From NCBI GenBank assembly GCA_034178705.1, contig JAXFQY010000076.1:1-64000 (forward strand): DNA of 64,000 nt, written 5' to 3'. The notes below the pieces were generated by a model. It was not told where the DNA came from and made no database searches. It worked only from the letters and a program-made list of their open reading frames with translations. Each line of letters opens with the position of its first letter. Position 1 is the first letter of the stretch. The position numbers were made by a program, and so were the translations under genes. Below, one piece after another: positions 27,353 to 35,686 of this stretch. The stretch comes from RUG12395 sp034178705 (GTDB lineage: Bacteria; Bacillota; Clostridia; Oscillospirales; CAG-272).

Positions 27353-27763
27353 ATGGGTAGTTTTCGAAACAAGGTAGCTGCCTTCTTTTCGGGGCGCTAC
27401 GGCAACGACCAGCTTGGTTATTTCAATTTGATTCTTGTCCTTATCATAGGTTTTTCTAATATATTTCATACTTCCCCTGCGCAAACCGTCATCCAGCTTC
27501 TGTTTCTTTTTCTTTGGCTTTTCCGTTTTTTCTCACGAAGAAAAGATAAGCGCAGTCAGGAAAATGCGGTTTTTCTTAAAATCTGTCATAAAATATCAGG
27601 CTTTTTCTCCCTGCTCCGGAAACGAATAAAAGACGGGAAAACAAGTGTTTATCGTCACTGCCCGCACTGCAAAGCAACCCTGCGTCTGCCACGCAAGCGC
27701 GGCAAGCATACCGTGCGCTGTCCGAAATGCAACGAGCGATTTGACACACGCATTATACTGTAA
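27353..27763 (+). CDS. Membrane protein with C-terminal zinc ribbon, function unknown
   Basis: A 136-residue protein. Two hydrophobic segments (about 22-57) are followed by a basic stretch and then a rubredoxin-like zinc ribbon CPHCKATLRLPRKRG...CPKCNERF (Cys pairs near 101/104 and 122/125). The C-terminal ribbon resembles short zinc-finger domains that bind nucleic acid or fold a small scaffold. It follows mrnC by 16 nt and is probably co-transcribed. No further function can be assigned. Confidence 0.78.
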   Translation: MGSFRNKVAAFFSGRYGNDQLGYFNLILVLIIGFSNIFHTSPAQTVIQLLFLFLWLFRFFSRRKDKRSQENAVFLKICHKISGFFSLLRKRIKDGKTSVYRHCPHCKATLRLPRKRGKHTVRCPKCNERFDTRIIL

Positions 27764-27810
27764 ATCCTCCCGTTCTTTGCACGCAAGTCTGAAAAAGGCA
27801 GACCATGGAT

Positions 27811-27854
27811 CCCCCTTAACAGAGCGGATTTCCTGTCCGCCCGAATTAAGGGGG
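27811..27854 (+). terminator. Terminator after the uppP-mrnC operon
   Basis: Outer stem CCCCCTTAA (27811-27819) with TTAAGGGGG (27846-27854), inner stem GCGGA (27824-27828) with TCCGC (27836-27840), followed by AATTTTTA. It lies 48 nt after the stop of the zinc-ribbon gene. Confidence 0.7.
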
Positions 27855-27911
27855 AATTTTTATGATAGAAATACGCACATAGGAAATCTTCCCGAAAGGC
27901 AGCCCGCAAAA

Positions 27912-28080
27912 CGGCAAAAATCCGATTGCTCTTCTCCTGAGGGGCATCTACCGGGAAAGATCCGGCCTCTGAGAAGCTTTTCCCTCCTCATAGACCCAGG
28001 CATTGCACGTTGCAAGATAAAGCGGATCCAGCCGAAAGAAAACGGACATCACAAGGAAGTGATGTCCGTTTTCTTTTTTG
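27912..28080 (+). ncRNA. Candidate structured RNA between convergent genes
   Basis: Between two terminators the plus strand can fold into a closed rod: CGGC (27912-27915) with GCCG (28031-28034); ATCCG (27920-27924) with CGGAT (28023-28027); CTTCTC (27931-27936) with GAGAAG (27971-27976); GAGG (27939-27942) with CCTC (27966-27969). A small hairpin TTGCA-CGT-TGCAA lies at 28003-28015 in the open 3' side. The fold ends exactly where a strong terminator begins. A rod with an asymmetric bubble recalls 6S RNA, but I cannot align it to a known consensus, and the only promoter element is a TATGAT at 27861 without a good -35. Treat as a candidate. Confidence 0.3.
28035..28080. terminator. Strong bidirectional terminator
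   Basis: An 18-bp perfect stem (arms 28035-28052 and 28059-28076, core ACGGACATCAC) with loop AAGGAA, followed by TTTTG on the plus strand and an A/T-symmetric tail on the minus strand. On the minus strand it lies downstream of the sugar-nucleotide dehydratase gene. Confidence 0.8.
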
Positions 28081-28163
28081 TTTACATTCTATTTTTATTT
28101 TACCGGCGAGGGCATTCTCTCCGCACAATTGGGGCGATAAAAGATGCAGGGAGATTGGATATG

Positions 28164-30074
28164 CTATGTGTGATTCGAAAGCAGTTCGGAGGCTTTCATT
28201 TCCTCACTTTCTTCCGCCTTTTGATTCACAATCTCAGGATCCATAAATGTCGAAACAACCCTGTGAAGGGCATCGGCAATTGCGGCATCATTACCAGACT
28301 GAATAGCATCGCGCAGGACAGAAAGGCGGCGCTCTATTTCCTCCCTGGAATACGGCTTGTCCCTTTCGATAAAAATCAGCGAATTATCTGTCTTGTCCAG
28401 TGTCTGAGACTTGATCAGCAGTTCTTCAAAAAGCTTTTCTCCCGGTCGCAGACCGATTTCCTCGATTTTGATATCCTTCTCCGGTTCGTAGCCTGCCAAA
28501 CGGATCATATTGCACGCCAGATCGTAAATCCGAACAGGATTTCCCATATCCAGTACATAAAGATCTCCCCGCCGCGCCATGGCTCCGGTCTGAAGAACAA
28601 GCTGAACAGCTTCCGGAATCGTCATGAAATACCGGATAATTCTCTTATCGGTAACAGTCACCGGACCGCCCGATTCAATCTGGCGGCGAAACAGAGGAAT
28701 CACCGATCCGTTTGAGCCAAGAACATTACCAAAGCGTACAGAGACAAACTTTGTAGAGGAATCCCGACGGGCCTGGACAATCATTTCGCACATCCGCTTG
28801 GATGCTCCCATAATATTGGTCGGGTTCACCGCCTTGTCGGTGGAAATGAGCACAAATTTCTCCACCCCGTACTTCTCTGCGGCATTTGCAGTATTATAGG
28901 TACCGAAAACATTGTTTTTGACCGCTTCAGACGGCGAAGCCTCCATAAGAGGAACATGTTTGTGCGCCGCCGCATGAATGACAATCTGCGGGCGGTATTT
29001 TTCAAAAACCTGCTCAAGACGGGCGACATCCCGTACAGATCCGATAATTACTTCAAATGACGTTGTTGCTCCTTCATATTTACGAAGCAGCTCCTGCTGA
29101 ATATCATAAGCATTATTCTCGTAAATATCAAAAATAATCAATCGGCGCGGGGAAAGCTTGGCAAGCTGGCGGCAAAGCTCACTGCCGATCGATCCGCCAC
29201 CGCCGGTGACAAGAATGACTTTTTCACGATAATAGGCACGGGAAAGTTCAGAATCTACATTAATTGTATCGCGGAACAGAAGATCCTCAATATGGATTTC
29301 ACGGGGAGAGCGCTTCAGCCCGTCCAAAGATCCCTGCCCCAGCGGATAATCATAGATTTTCACCTTGCATCCCAAAGCGGAATAAAAATCAAGCAAACGA
29401 CATTTCTCCGCACTGCTCAGATCCGGAAGCGCGATCATAATCTCCTGAAGGGATTTTCTGCGGATAACATCCGGCGCTTGCTTTTCATTATAAACCGGAA
29501 TACTGTTCAGTTTTTGTCCGCATTTTGACGGATCAATATCAAAAAATGCAACCGGCTGATAGCGGGAACAGGGATTACGAAGGAATTCCTCAGCAAGCGT
29601 TGAACCGATATTCCCTGCCCCGACAATGGCGATTCCGATCTTCTGCTTATCCGAATTTCTGTTATCGTGCTCGGCATTTCTGCGCGCATAGATGAACTGA
29701 TAGAAGAGACGCACGGTCATACACGCAAGACAGTTAAAGGAAATCACAAAAACAGTGGCTGCAAAACCAATGTACAAGGAATCAAAAAGCTTGCCTATCC
29801 CCAAAAGAAAGCAGCCAGCGAAAAAGTCAGCAAGGACCAGTCTGATATAAAGGCCGACAGTCGCATAGCGCCATATATGATTGTAAATGAGAAGAACAGC
29901 GCGAAAAAAGAGCAAAGTGACACAAAACAAAAGAAATTCAAACAGCATCTGCTTCACTGTCAGATTACCGCTGATGCTCACAAAGGATAATCCGCACTCG
30001 GCAGCAAGCAGAAGAAAAGAAAAAGCAAGGATGCCGATATCGATCAAGCAGAGAAGCGATTTACGCTTGTCCAT
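28164..30074 (-). CDS. Membrane-bound UDP-sugar 4,6-dehydratase-like protein (CapD/PglF family)
   Basis: A 636-residue protein: four N-terminal membrane helices (about 1-125), a first nucleotide-binding domain (IAIVGAGNIGSTLAEEF) and a second SDR domain starting VILVTGGGGSIGSELCRQL. The active-site region is STDKAVNPTNIMGASKRM, where Met replaces the SDR tyrosine, as in PglF/FlaA1-type UDP-HexNAc 4,6-dehydratases. It probably makes a keto-deoxy sugar nucleotide for surface glycan or glycoprotein. The start at 30074 is supported by GGAG 5 nt upstream; an in-frame start at 30134 would precede the promoter -10. No other glycan genes adjoin it. Confidence 0.88.
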   Translation of the reverse strand: MDKRKSLLCLIDIGILAFSFLLLAAECGLSFVSISGNLTVKQMLFEFLLFCVTLLFFRAVLLIYNHIWRYATVGLYIRLVLADFFAGCFLLGIGKLFDSLYIGFAATVFVISFNCLACMTVRLFYQFIYARRNAEHDNRNSDKQKIGIAIVGAGNIGSTLAEEFLRNPCSRYQPVAFFDIDPSKCGQKLNSIPVYNEKQAPDVIRRKSLQEIMIALPDLSSAEKCRLLDFYSALGCKVKIYDYPLGQGSLDGLKRSPREIHIEDLLFRDTINVDSELSRAYYREKVILVTGGGGSIGSELCRQLAKLSPRRLIIFDIYENNAYDIQQELLRKYEGATTSFEVIIGSVRDVARLEQVFEKYRPQIVIHAAAHKHVPLMEASPSEAVKNNVFGTYNTANAAEKYGVEKFVLISTDKAVNPTNIMGASKRMCEMIVQARRDSSTKFVSVRFGNVLGSNGSVIPLFRRQIESGGPVTVTDKRIIRYFMTIPEAVQLVLQTGAMARRGDLYVLDMGNPVRIYDLACNMIRLAGYEPEKDIKIEEIGLRPGEKLFEELLIKSQTLDKTDNSLIFIERDKPYSREEIERRLSVLRDAIQSGNDAAIADALHRVVSTFMDPEIVNQKAEESEEMKASELLSNHT

Positions 30075-30122
30075 GATTACTCCAAAACGCATTATTATAA
30101 AAAATATTATAAATTTATTTTT

Positions 30123-30151
30123 ATTATAAATCACAGCAAGAACAAAAGCAA
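30123..30151 (-). promoter_or_regulatory. Promoter of the sugar-nucleotide dehydratase gene
   Basis: Minus strand TTGCTT (30146-30151), 17-bp spacer, TATAAT (30123-30128), followed by a very AT-rich leader of about 45 nt with repeated TATAAT-like sequences. Confidence 0.55.
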
Positions 30152-30202
30152 TACTTTTGCCCTTATCTCTGCACGTGAGTAAAAAATATTAGGAAGGATA
30201 GC

Positions 30203-30242
30203 AAAAAGAGCACCGCCCAAATCCTTGAGCGGTGCTCTTTTT
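30203..30242. terminator. Terminator after prfB and the acidic membrane protein
   Basis: A 14-bp stem AAAAAGAGCACCGC/GCGGTGCTCTTTTT (30203-30216, 30229-30242) with a 12-nt loop. The A/T-rich ends give a U tract on either strand; it closes the minus-strand prfB transcript. Confidence 0.75.
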
Positions 30243-30253
30243 ACGCTTTTGAT

Positions 30254-30574
30254 TTATTGGAAATCGGCCTCTGATGCATCCGTATCCTTCTGCACCGCAT
30301 CATCCCCGCCGAAAAGATCGGCATGAATCGCATCCTCATCGAAGTCGAAATCCTCATCATCAAGGAAATCTTCCCCAAAACTTGCCTCAAAGGCCTTCTC
30401 ATCCTCGCGATACTGCCACAGCATATAGGTTCCGACCGTACCTGCCATCGCGGCAACGGCAAGGAATGCACCGGCAATGCTCTTCTTCTTGGCGCAAAGA
30501 ATGATGAACATGATCGTAAAGGAAAAAGCCTGCACCATCAGAGAAATTCCCACATAAAGTCTTGATTTTTTCAT
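30254..30574 (-). CDS. Small membrane protein with acidic tail, function unknown
   Basis: A 106-residue protein with two membrane helices (about 5-28 and 33-52) and an extremely acidic cytoplasmic or external tail rich in Asp and Glu (EDFLDDEDFDFDEDAIHADL). The ATG follows a GAAAGGGG ribosome site. It is co-transcribed with prfB, 18 nt downstream of it. The family was not recognised; an acidic tail could bind cations or a basic partner, but that is speculation. Confidence 0.7.
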   Translation of the reverse strand: MKKSRLYVGISLMVQAFSFTIMFIILCAKKKSIAGAFLAVAAMAGTVGTYMLWQYREDEKAFEASFGEDFLDDEDFDFDEDAIHADLFGGDDAVQKDTDASEADFQ

Positions 30575-30592
30575 AACGAATCCCCTTTCGAA

Positions 30593-31708
30593 TTATTGAT
30601 CAAGTTTTGCGTTCATTTTCAGATAAGCATTGATAAAACCGTCGATTTCACCGTCCATAACAGCGATGATATTTCCGTCCTCATATCCCGTACGGGTATC
30701 CTTAACCAGTGTATAGGGCATAAATACATAGGAACGGATCTGGGCTCCCCACTCAATGTTTGTCTTGGTTCCCTGGATGTCTTCAATTTTATCGAGTTTT
30801 TCACGCGCCTTGATTTCCATCAACTTGGAGCGGAGCATACGGAGCGCGGTTTCCTTGTTCTGAAGCTGACTGCGTTCGGTCTGGCACCCTACAACGATTC
30901 CGGTCGGCTTGTGAACAATCCGAATCGCAGAATCCGTTTTGTTGATATGCTGCCCGCCCGCTCCGCTCGAACGGTGCGCCGTGATCTCAAGATCCTCATC
31001 CTTCAACTCGATTTTTCCGTCATCCTCAAACTCAGGCATAACCTCAACCGAAGCAAAGGAGGTCTGCCTTCTGCCGGATGCATCAAACGGAGATACCCGA
31101 ACAAGACGATGAACACCGTTTTCGCTCTTCAGATAGCCGTAGGCATTTTCGCCCTCAATCGTGATCGTCGCGCTCTTGATGCCGGCTTCTTCTCCGTCAA
31201 GCCAATCAATCAGTTTGACGGTATAGCCGTGGCGTTCGCCCCATCGGGTATAGAGGCGATACAGCATCAGCGCCCAATCCTGTGCCTCGGTGCCGCCGGC
31301 TCCGGGATGGAAGGAAAGAATCGCATTATTGCGATCATATTCCCCGGAGAGGAGCGCTTCAATACGGCGTGCTTCTTCCTCAGCCCGGATCTCACGCAGT
31401 TCGCTTTGCACCTCCGCAACACAGCTTTCGTCATTTTCTTCAATTGCCATTTCGGAAAGCGTAATCGCGTCATCCAGCTTCTGCCTAAGGGTTTCATACG
31501 CAGCAATCTTATCCCGCTTGCGTTTCAGCTGCTGAAGAACCTTCCCCGAATTCTCCTGATCTGCCCAGAAATTATCAGCCGTCGTCTTTTCCTCGAGCTG
31601 TGCTACAGCTACCCTTTCCTCTTCTATCCGAAGCGCGTTGCCGAGCTCGTCGATTTTATCACGATACCCGATCAGCTCGCGGCGCGCCTCCTCCAATGCT
31701 ACTATCAA
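30593..31708 (-). CDS. prfB: Peptide chain release factor 2
   Basis: A 371-residue class I release factor with the RF2 stop-reading motif SPFDASGRRQTS and the catalytic GGQ in SSGAGGQHINKTDSAIR. The start is taken as TTG at 31708 because GGAGG lies 5 nt upstream. The usual programmed frameshift site (CTT TGA) near codon 25 is absent: the equivalent codons read GCG CTT CGG ATA in one continuous frame. RF2 recognises UGA and UAA. The gene has its own promoter and a small acidic membrane protein downstream. Confidence 0.95.
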   Translation of the reverse strand: MIVALEEARRELIGYRDKIDELGNALRIEEERVAVAQLEEKTTADNFWADQENSGKVLQQLKRKRDKIAAYETLRQKLDDAITLSEMAIEENDESCVAEVQSELREIRAEEEARRIEALLSGEYDRNNAILSFHPGAGGTEAQDWALMLYRLYTRWGERHGYTVKLIDWLDGEEAGIKSATITIEGENAYGYLKSENGVHRLVRVSPFDASGRRQTSFASVEVMPEFEDDGKIELKDEDLEITAHRSSGAGGQHINKTDSAIRIVHKPTGIVVGCQTERSQLQNKETALRMLRSKLMEIKAREKLDKIEDIQGTKTNIEWGAQIRSYVFMPYTLVKDTRTGYEDGNIIAVMDGEIDGFINAYLKMNAKLDQ

Positions 31709-31765
31709 ATGTTCCTCCAAAATTAGCGTATGCCGAATAACGTAAGGAGATACTTCCCTGTCAGT

Positions 31766-31794
31766 ATTCTACCATAACAGGATTCCCTTTTCAA
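31766..31794 (-). promoter_or_regulatory. prfB promoter
   Basis: Minus strand TTGAAA (31789-31794), 17-bp spacer, TAGAAT (31766-31771), between the end of the ABC exporter genes and prfB. Confidence 0.6.
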
Positions 31795-31829
31795 GAGCAT
31801 AATATGATTTTTTTGCTTCCTCAGACCTG

Positions 31830-33701
31830 TCAAGTGGCAATTCCGGCAAACTGGCTGCTGTACAGCTTGAAATACTCTCCTTTTTTTGCAAGAAGCTCCT
31901 CATGGCTTCCGGTTTCCGCGATTTTTCCGTCACGCAGCACAACGATTTTATCTGCATCTCTGATGGTGGAGAGACGGTGCGCAATGATCAGCGACGTGCG
32001 CCCCTGCATCAGCGCCACCATGGCCTGCTGAATGTGCATTTCGGTGCGCGTATCGACGGAGGAGGTCGCCTCGTCAAGAATCAGTATCCGGGGATCGGCA
32101 AGCACAGCACGCGCAATGGAAAGCAGCTGTCGCTGACCCTGCGAAAGGTTTCCGCCGGCTTCCGAAAGCTCCGAGCGGTAGCCGTCCGGGAGACGATCGA
32201 TAAAGGAATCCGCCCTTGCCGTATGCGCTGCAGCGCGCATCTGACTGTCGGTCGCGCTCAAATTCCCGTACTTGATGTTTTTTTCAATTGTGTCATTGAA
32301 GAGAACTGTATCTTGCAGAACGATCGCAATTGACTGCCGAAGCTCCTTTTTCGGAATCTCCGTGATATCCGTGCCGTCAACGGTTATCCTTCCGGAGTCC
32401 ACCTCGTAGAATCGGGTGAGCAAATTGACAATCGTGGTCTTTCCGGAGCCTGTCGCACCGACAATTGCAACCTTTTGACCGGCACCGACCGAAAGATCAA
32501 GATCCCGCAGAACGGGCTCGCCGGGGACATAGCCGAAATCGACATGCTCAAACCGGATTTCCCCGCGGACAGAAGAAATATCGATTTTTTTCTTCCCTTC
32601 ATCAATCTCATCCGGCGTATCGAGAATGGCAAAAATACGTTCAGCGCCGGCAAGAGCGGTCAGAATGCTGGAATACTGGCTCGCAATCATATTGATCGGA
32701 TGGGTAAACTTTTTCGAATACTGGAGCATTGCCTGAATTTTACCCGGTGTCATGCCGGCTTTCCCGGTAAGAATAAGGTAGCCGCCTGCCGCTGCAAGCA
32801 GGACATACTGAAAATTACCGATAAAATTCATGACAGGTCCCATGATCGAACCCCAGACCCGTGCACTGATTGAGCAGCTGCGGAACTCCTCGGAAACCTT
32901 TCCGAAGTTTTCAATCGCCTCCGGCTCCTTGCCGTAAGCAACAACCGTCTTATATCCCGTAACCATTTCCTCAACCCGACCGTTCAGCTGACCGAGCAGA
33001 CGCTGACGACGGGTGAAATATTTACGCATGAATTTTGCAAGCATAGAGGAGACAAAAACAGTCAAAGGAATGGTAACGACAGCAACCAGCGTCATAACGG
33101 GACTGTAATACAGCATCATGGAAAACGCGCCGACAAGAGTAAGAACAGCAGAAAGCAATGATGTCAAAGACTGAGAAACCGCAGTAGAGAGATTCTCCAC
33201 GTCATTTGTCATTCTGCTCATAATATCGCCGTGTTTATGGGAATCTGTGTAGCCAATCGGCAGGCGGGAAATTTTCGCAAACAGTTCTTCCCTCATGACA
33301 TACACAGTGTTCATCGAAAGTTTCGCCGAAACACGCCCCTGAATCCAGGTGAAAACAGCACCGACGAGGGCAATGATGCCAAGAATCAGAAGATATCCCA
33401 AAAGCTGACTGAGATTGACGGAAAGCCCACCTGTTGTCTCATCAATGCGGAAGGTATCAATCGCCTTCTGCTGCATCATCGGTCCGACAAGGTCAACGGC
33501 GGTAATCAGCAAGGTGAACAGAATCAGCATGATCAGGATGTATCTGCTGGAGCCAATGTATTTCAGAACGCGCGAAAGGGTCTTCAGGGTATTCTTCGGC
33601 TTTTCCGCATTCATACGGGCATTCATTCCGGGACCGCCTCTTCCCGCAGGGCGAAGATCGATTTTCGGCAGTTCGCGCGTATCTTTGTTCTGTTCGGCCA
33701 T
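31830..33701 (-). CDS. ABC exporter, fused permease-ATPase (second subunit)
   Basis: A 623-residue half-transporter: about 45 polar residues, six membrane helices (roughly 50-330), then an ABC domain with Walker A GATGSGKTT, signature LSQGQRQ and Walker B ILILDEATSS, followed by the H-loop IIAHRLST. It is the type paired with a second half-transporter in multidrug or lipid-linked exporters. Its ATG overlaps the ancestral stop codon of the upstream partner (TGATG), indicating a coupled heterodimer. Substrate unknown. Confidence 0.92.
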   Translation of the reverse strand: MAEQNKDTRELPKIDLRPAGRGGPGMNARMNAEKPKNTLKTLSRVLKYIGSSRYILIMLILFTLLITAVDLVGPMMQQKAIDTFRIDETTGGLSVNLSQLLGYLLILGIIALVGAVFTWIQGRVSAKLSMNTVYVMREELFAKISRLPIGYTDSHKHGDIMSRMTNDVENLSTAVSQSLTSLLSAVLTLVGAFSMMLYYSPVMTLVAVVTIPLTVFVSSMLAKFMRKYFTRRQRLLGQLNGRVEEMVTGYKTVVAYGKEPEAIENFGKVSEEFRSCSISARVWGSIMGPVMNFIGNFQYVLLAAAGGYLILTGKAGMTPGKIQAMLQYSKKFTHPINMIASQYSSILTALAGAERIFAILDTPDEIDEGKKKIDISSVRGEIRFEHVDFGYVPGEPVLRDLDLSVGAGQKVAIVGATGSGKTTIVNLLTRFYEVDSGRITVDGTDITEIPKKELRQSIAIVLQDTVLFNDTIEKNIKYGNLSATDSQMRAAAHTARADSFIDRLPDGYRSELSEAGGNLSQGQRQLLSIARAVLADPRILILDEATSSVDTRTEMHIQQAMVALMQGRTSLIIAHRLSTIRDADKIVVLRDGKIAETGSHEELLAKKGEYFKLYSSQFAGIAT

Positions 33702-33820
33702 CAGTTCTCCCCTCCTTCCGCAAGCGCTCCGGACCGCATCTGCGATTCATAAATATCACGGTAGGTATCGCTTATCTTCATCAATTCATCATGAGGCGCA
33801 CAATGCAGAATCCGTCCGAT
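33701..33820 (-). pseudogene. Detached 3' end of the upstream ABC subunit (frameshifted)
   Basis: In the frame shifted by one base from the long ABC gene, this stretch encodes the family's usual tail: GRILHCAPHDELMKISDT, then YRDIYESQM, ending RSGALAEGGEN and a TGA that overlaps the next gene's ATG (TGATG). Such tails ('G-x-H-x-E-L-M ... Y-x-x-I-Y-x-S-Q') are standard in this exporter group, so the reading frame was originally continuous. The break is at GAATC, about 33818-33822, where one A has probably been lost from GAAATC. Confidence 0.8.
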
Positions 33821-35523
33821 TCGATAACGGCAATCCGGTCGGCGGACCGAACACTGGCAATGCGCTGTGCAATCATGATAACGGTCGTTCCGGCAAAACG
33901 CTCCTTCACGGCGCGCTGAAGCTTTGCCTCAGTGGCAAGATCCAGTGCGGACGTGGAATCGTCCAGAATCAGAATCTCCGGCTTGCGGATCAGCGCCCGG
34001 GAGACCGAAAGGCGCTGCTTCTGTCCACCGGAAAGCGATGCTCCCTTTTCGGCAATGAAGGTATCAAAACCGTCATTGAAACCGAGAACAAAGTCAGAGG
34101 CCTGCGCTGCGTCTGCTGCTGCACGAACCTCAGTATCATCGGCATCCGGCTTTCCCCAGCGGATATTCTTTGCAATCGTGTCGGAGAACAGTTCGCTTTT
34201 CTGCATGACAAATCCGATTTTTTTACGAAGTGCAGAAAGTGTATAATCCCGTACCGATCTTCCGTTTACCAAAACCTCCCCCTCTGTAGCATCGTAAAAA
34301 CGGGGAATCAGCTGAACAAGTGAGGATTTTCCCGAACCGGTCTCTCCGATAACAGCAAGCGTTTCTCCGCGGCGGATCTTCAGATTGATTCCGGAAAGTA
34401 CATTCTTGCCGGTCGTTCCCGGATACCGGAAACTGACATTGCGGAATTCAACCGCAGTTTTCCTGTCGGGGCCTTCCGTTTCCTTACCGCCGACCACCGC
34501 AGGTTCGGAATCCAGAACTTCATTGATTCGTTCGGCAGAGGCCATGGCACGGGAAACCGACTGAAACATCATCGTGATCATCATGACAGAGTTGATAACC
34601 TGCGTCACATAGGTAATGGCTGCCATGACAGCGCCGACCGTCATACCGGAGGCTTCGATATTGGCGCGGAATCCTCCGATCCAGATGATTGCAACAATCG
34701 CAAGGGATTGTACCAGTGTCAAAAGCGGAGATATATTGGCAAGAAGGAGAGAAACACGCAGATTCGCATCCCGCATTTCCCGGTTAGCGCTGCCGAAGCG
34801 TTCGCACTCGTATTCTTCCCTTGTATACGCCTTAACAACACGCGCACCGCCCACATTTTCCTGAACAACGGCATTGACCTTATCAAGCTTTTTCTGAACA
34901 ACGCTGAAAAGCGGAACAGCCCGTCTGACAATCAGGAAAATCGCGATTATCAACACCGGAAGGGCACAAAGCAAAACAAAGCTGAAACGCACATCCAATG
35001 TCAGAACCATGATCGTTCCGCCGATAAAAAACATCGGAGAACGGACAAACATCCGCAGCACAGTCTCAACAAAGTCCACAAGCTGCGAAACGTCATTTGT
35101 CATCCGCGTGACAAGCGAACCGGTTGTAAAGCGATCTGTCTGTTCAATCGACAGTGACATCACATGTCTGAACGCGTCACGGCGGAGATCGTTTCCGAAG
35201 CCCTGCGAGGCCGAGGCAGCAGTCCAGGCACAGAAGGTTCCGAAAAAACCGCCTACAAGTGTCACAGCAAGCATAAGAAGTCCAAAAGTGAGAATCATAG
35301 ACAGACGGGACGGGTCACTTCCCGCAAAAAAATGAAGAAGCGACGCAGCAAGCGCCGATCCGTTTTCAGGGTCATTTACCGAAATGCCAAGCACCCCATA
35401 ATTGACGATATAGGACATCAGATAGGGCAGACAAAGATCCGCCGATACCTCTCCGATCATCATCAAAGGGGAGATGAAGGCAAGAAGCCGGTAAGGCTTC
35501 AGGTAACGCAACAGTTTTTTCAA
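33781..35523 (-). CDS. ABC exporter, fused permease-ATPase (first subunit), C-terminally frameshifted
   Basis: A 580-residue half-transporter as read, with six membrane helices (about 15-300), Walker A GETGSGKSS, signature LSGGQKQ, Walker B ILILDDSTSALD and H-loop IAQR. The nucleotide site has Asp where the catalytic Glu normally follows Walker B (ILILDDSTS), a feature of the degenerate half of heterodimeric exporters. The last ten residues (FCIVRLMMN) come from a shifted frame; the normal tail lies in another frame at 33701-33820. The truncation follows the H-loop, so partial function may remain. The start follows a consensus promoter. Confidence 0.88.
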   Translation of the reverse strand: MKKLLRYLKPYRLLAFISPLMMIGEVSADLCLPYLMSYIVNYGVLGISVNDPENGSALAASLLHFFAGSDPSRLSMILTFGLLMLAVTLVGGFFGTFCAWTAASASQGFGNDLRRDAFRHVMSLSIEQTDRFTTGSLVTRMTNDVSQLVDFVETVLRMFVRSPMFFIGGTIMVLTLDVRFSFVLLCALPVLIIAIFLIVRRAVPLFSVVQKKLDKVNAVVQENVGGARVVKAYTREEYECERFGSANREMRDANLRVSLLLANISPLLTLVQSLAIVAIIWIGGFRANIEASGMTVGAVMAAITYVTQVINSVMMITMMFQSVSRAMASAERINEVLDSEPAVVGGKETEGPDRKTAVEFRNVSFRYPGTTGKNVLSGINLKIRRGETLAVIGETGSGKSSLVQLIPRFYDATEGEVLVNGRSVRDYTLSALRKKIGFVMQKSELFSDTIAKNIRWGKPDADDTEVRAAADAAQASDFVLGFNDGFDTFIAEKGASLSGGQKQRLSVSRALIRKPEILILDDSTSALDLATEAKLQRAVKERFAGTTVIMIAQRIASVRSADRIAVIESDGFCIVRLMMN

Positions 35524-35552
35524 GCCAATTCCCCCAATATTTTATTTTAGTT

Positions 35553-35582
35553 ATTTTAGCATTATATTTGGGAAAATGTCAA
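35553..35582 (-). promoter_or_regulatory. Promoter of the ABC exporter operon
   Basis: Minus strand perfect TTGACA (35577-35582), 18-bp spacer, TAAAAT (35553-35558). The start site falls about 25 nt before the first subunit's ATG. Confidence 0.65.
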
Positions 35583-35686
35583 GCAACAAGACCTCCATTT
35601 GCAGAAAAGAGCGTACAGAATTCGCAGGAGCGGGCTGCCAATTGCGGATAAGAACAGCAATCTTTTCCGGGAAGCACACAAAGATA

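Noticed and set aside
27353..28163. CRISPR array or tRNA cluster in the intergenic DNA
   Set aside because: No direct repeats of 20-40 bp with regular spacing and no cloverleaf were found here or elsewhere in the window.
31708..31720. TTG at 31720 as the prfB start
   Set aside because: It sits inside the GGAGG ribosome site; TTG at 31708 has correct spacing.
33781..35523. The Asp in Walker B (LILDDSTS) as a damaging mutation
   Set aside because: Loss of the catalytic Glu in one half is normal for heterodimeric exporters of this type.
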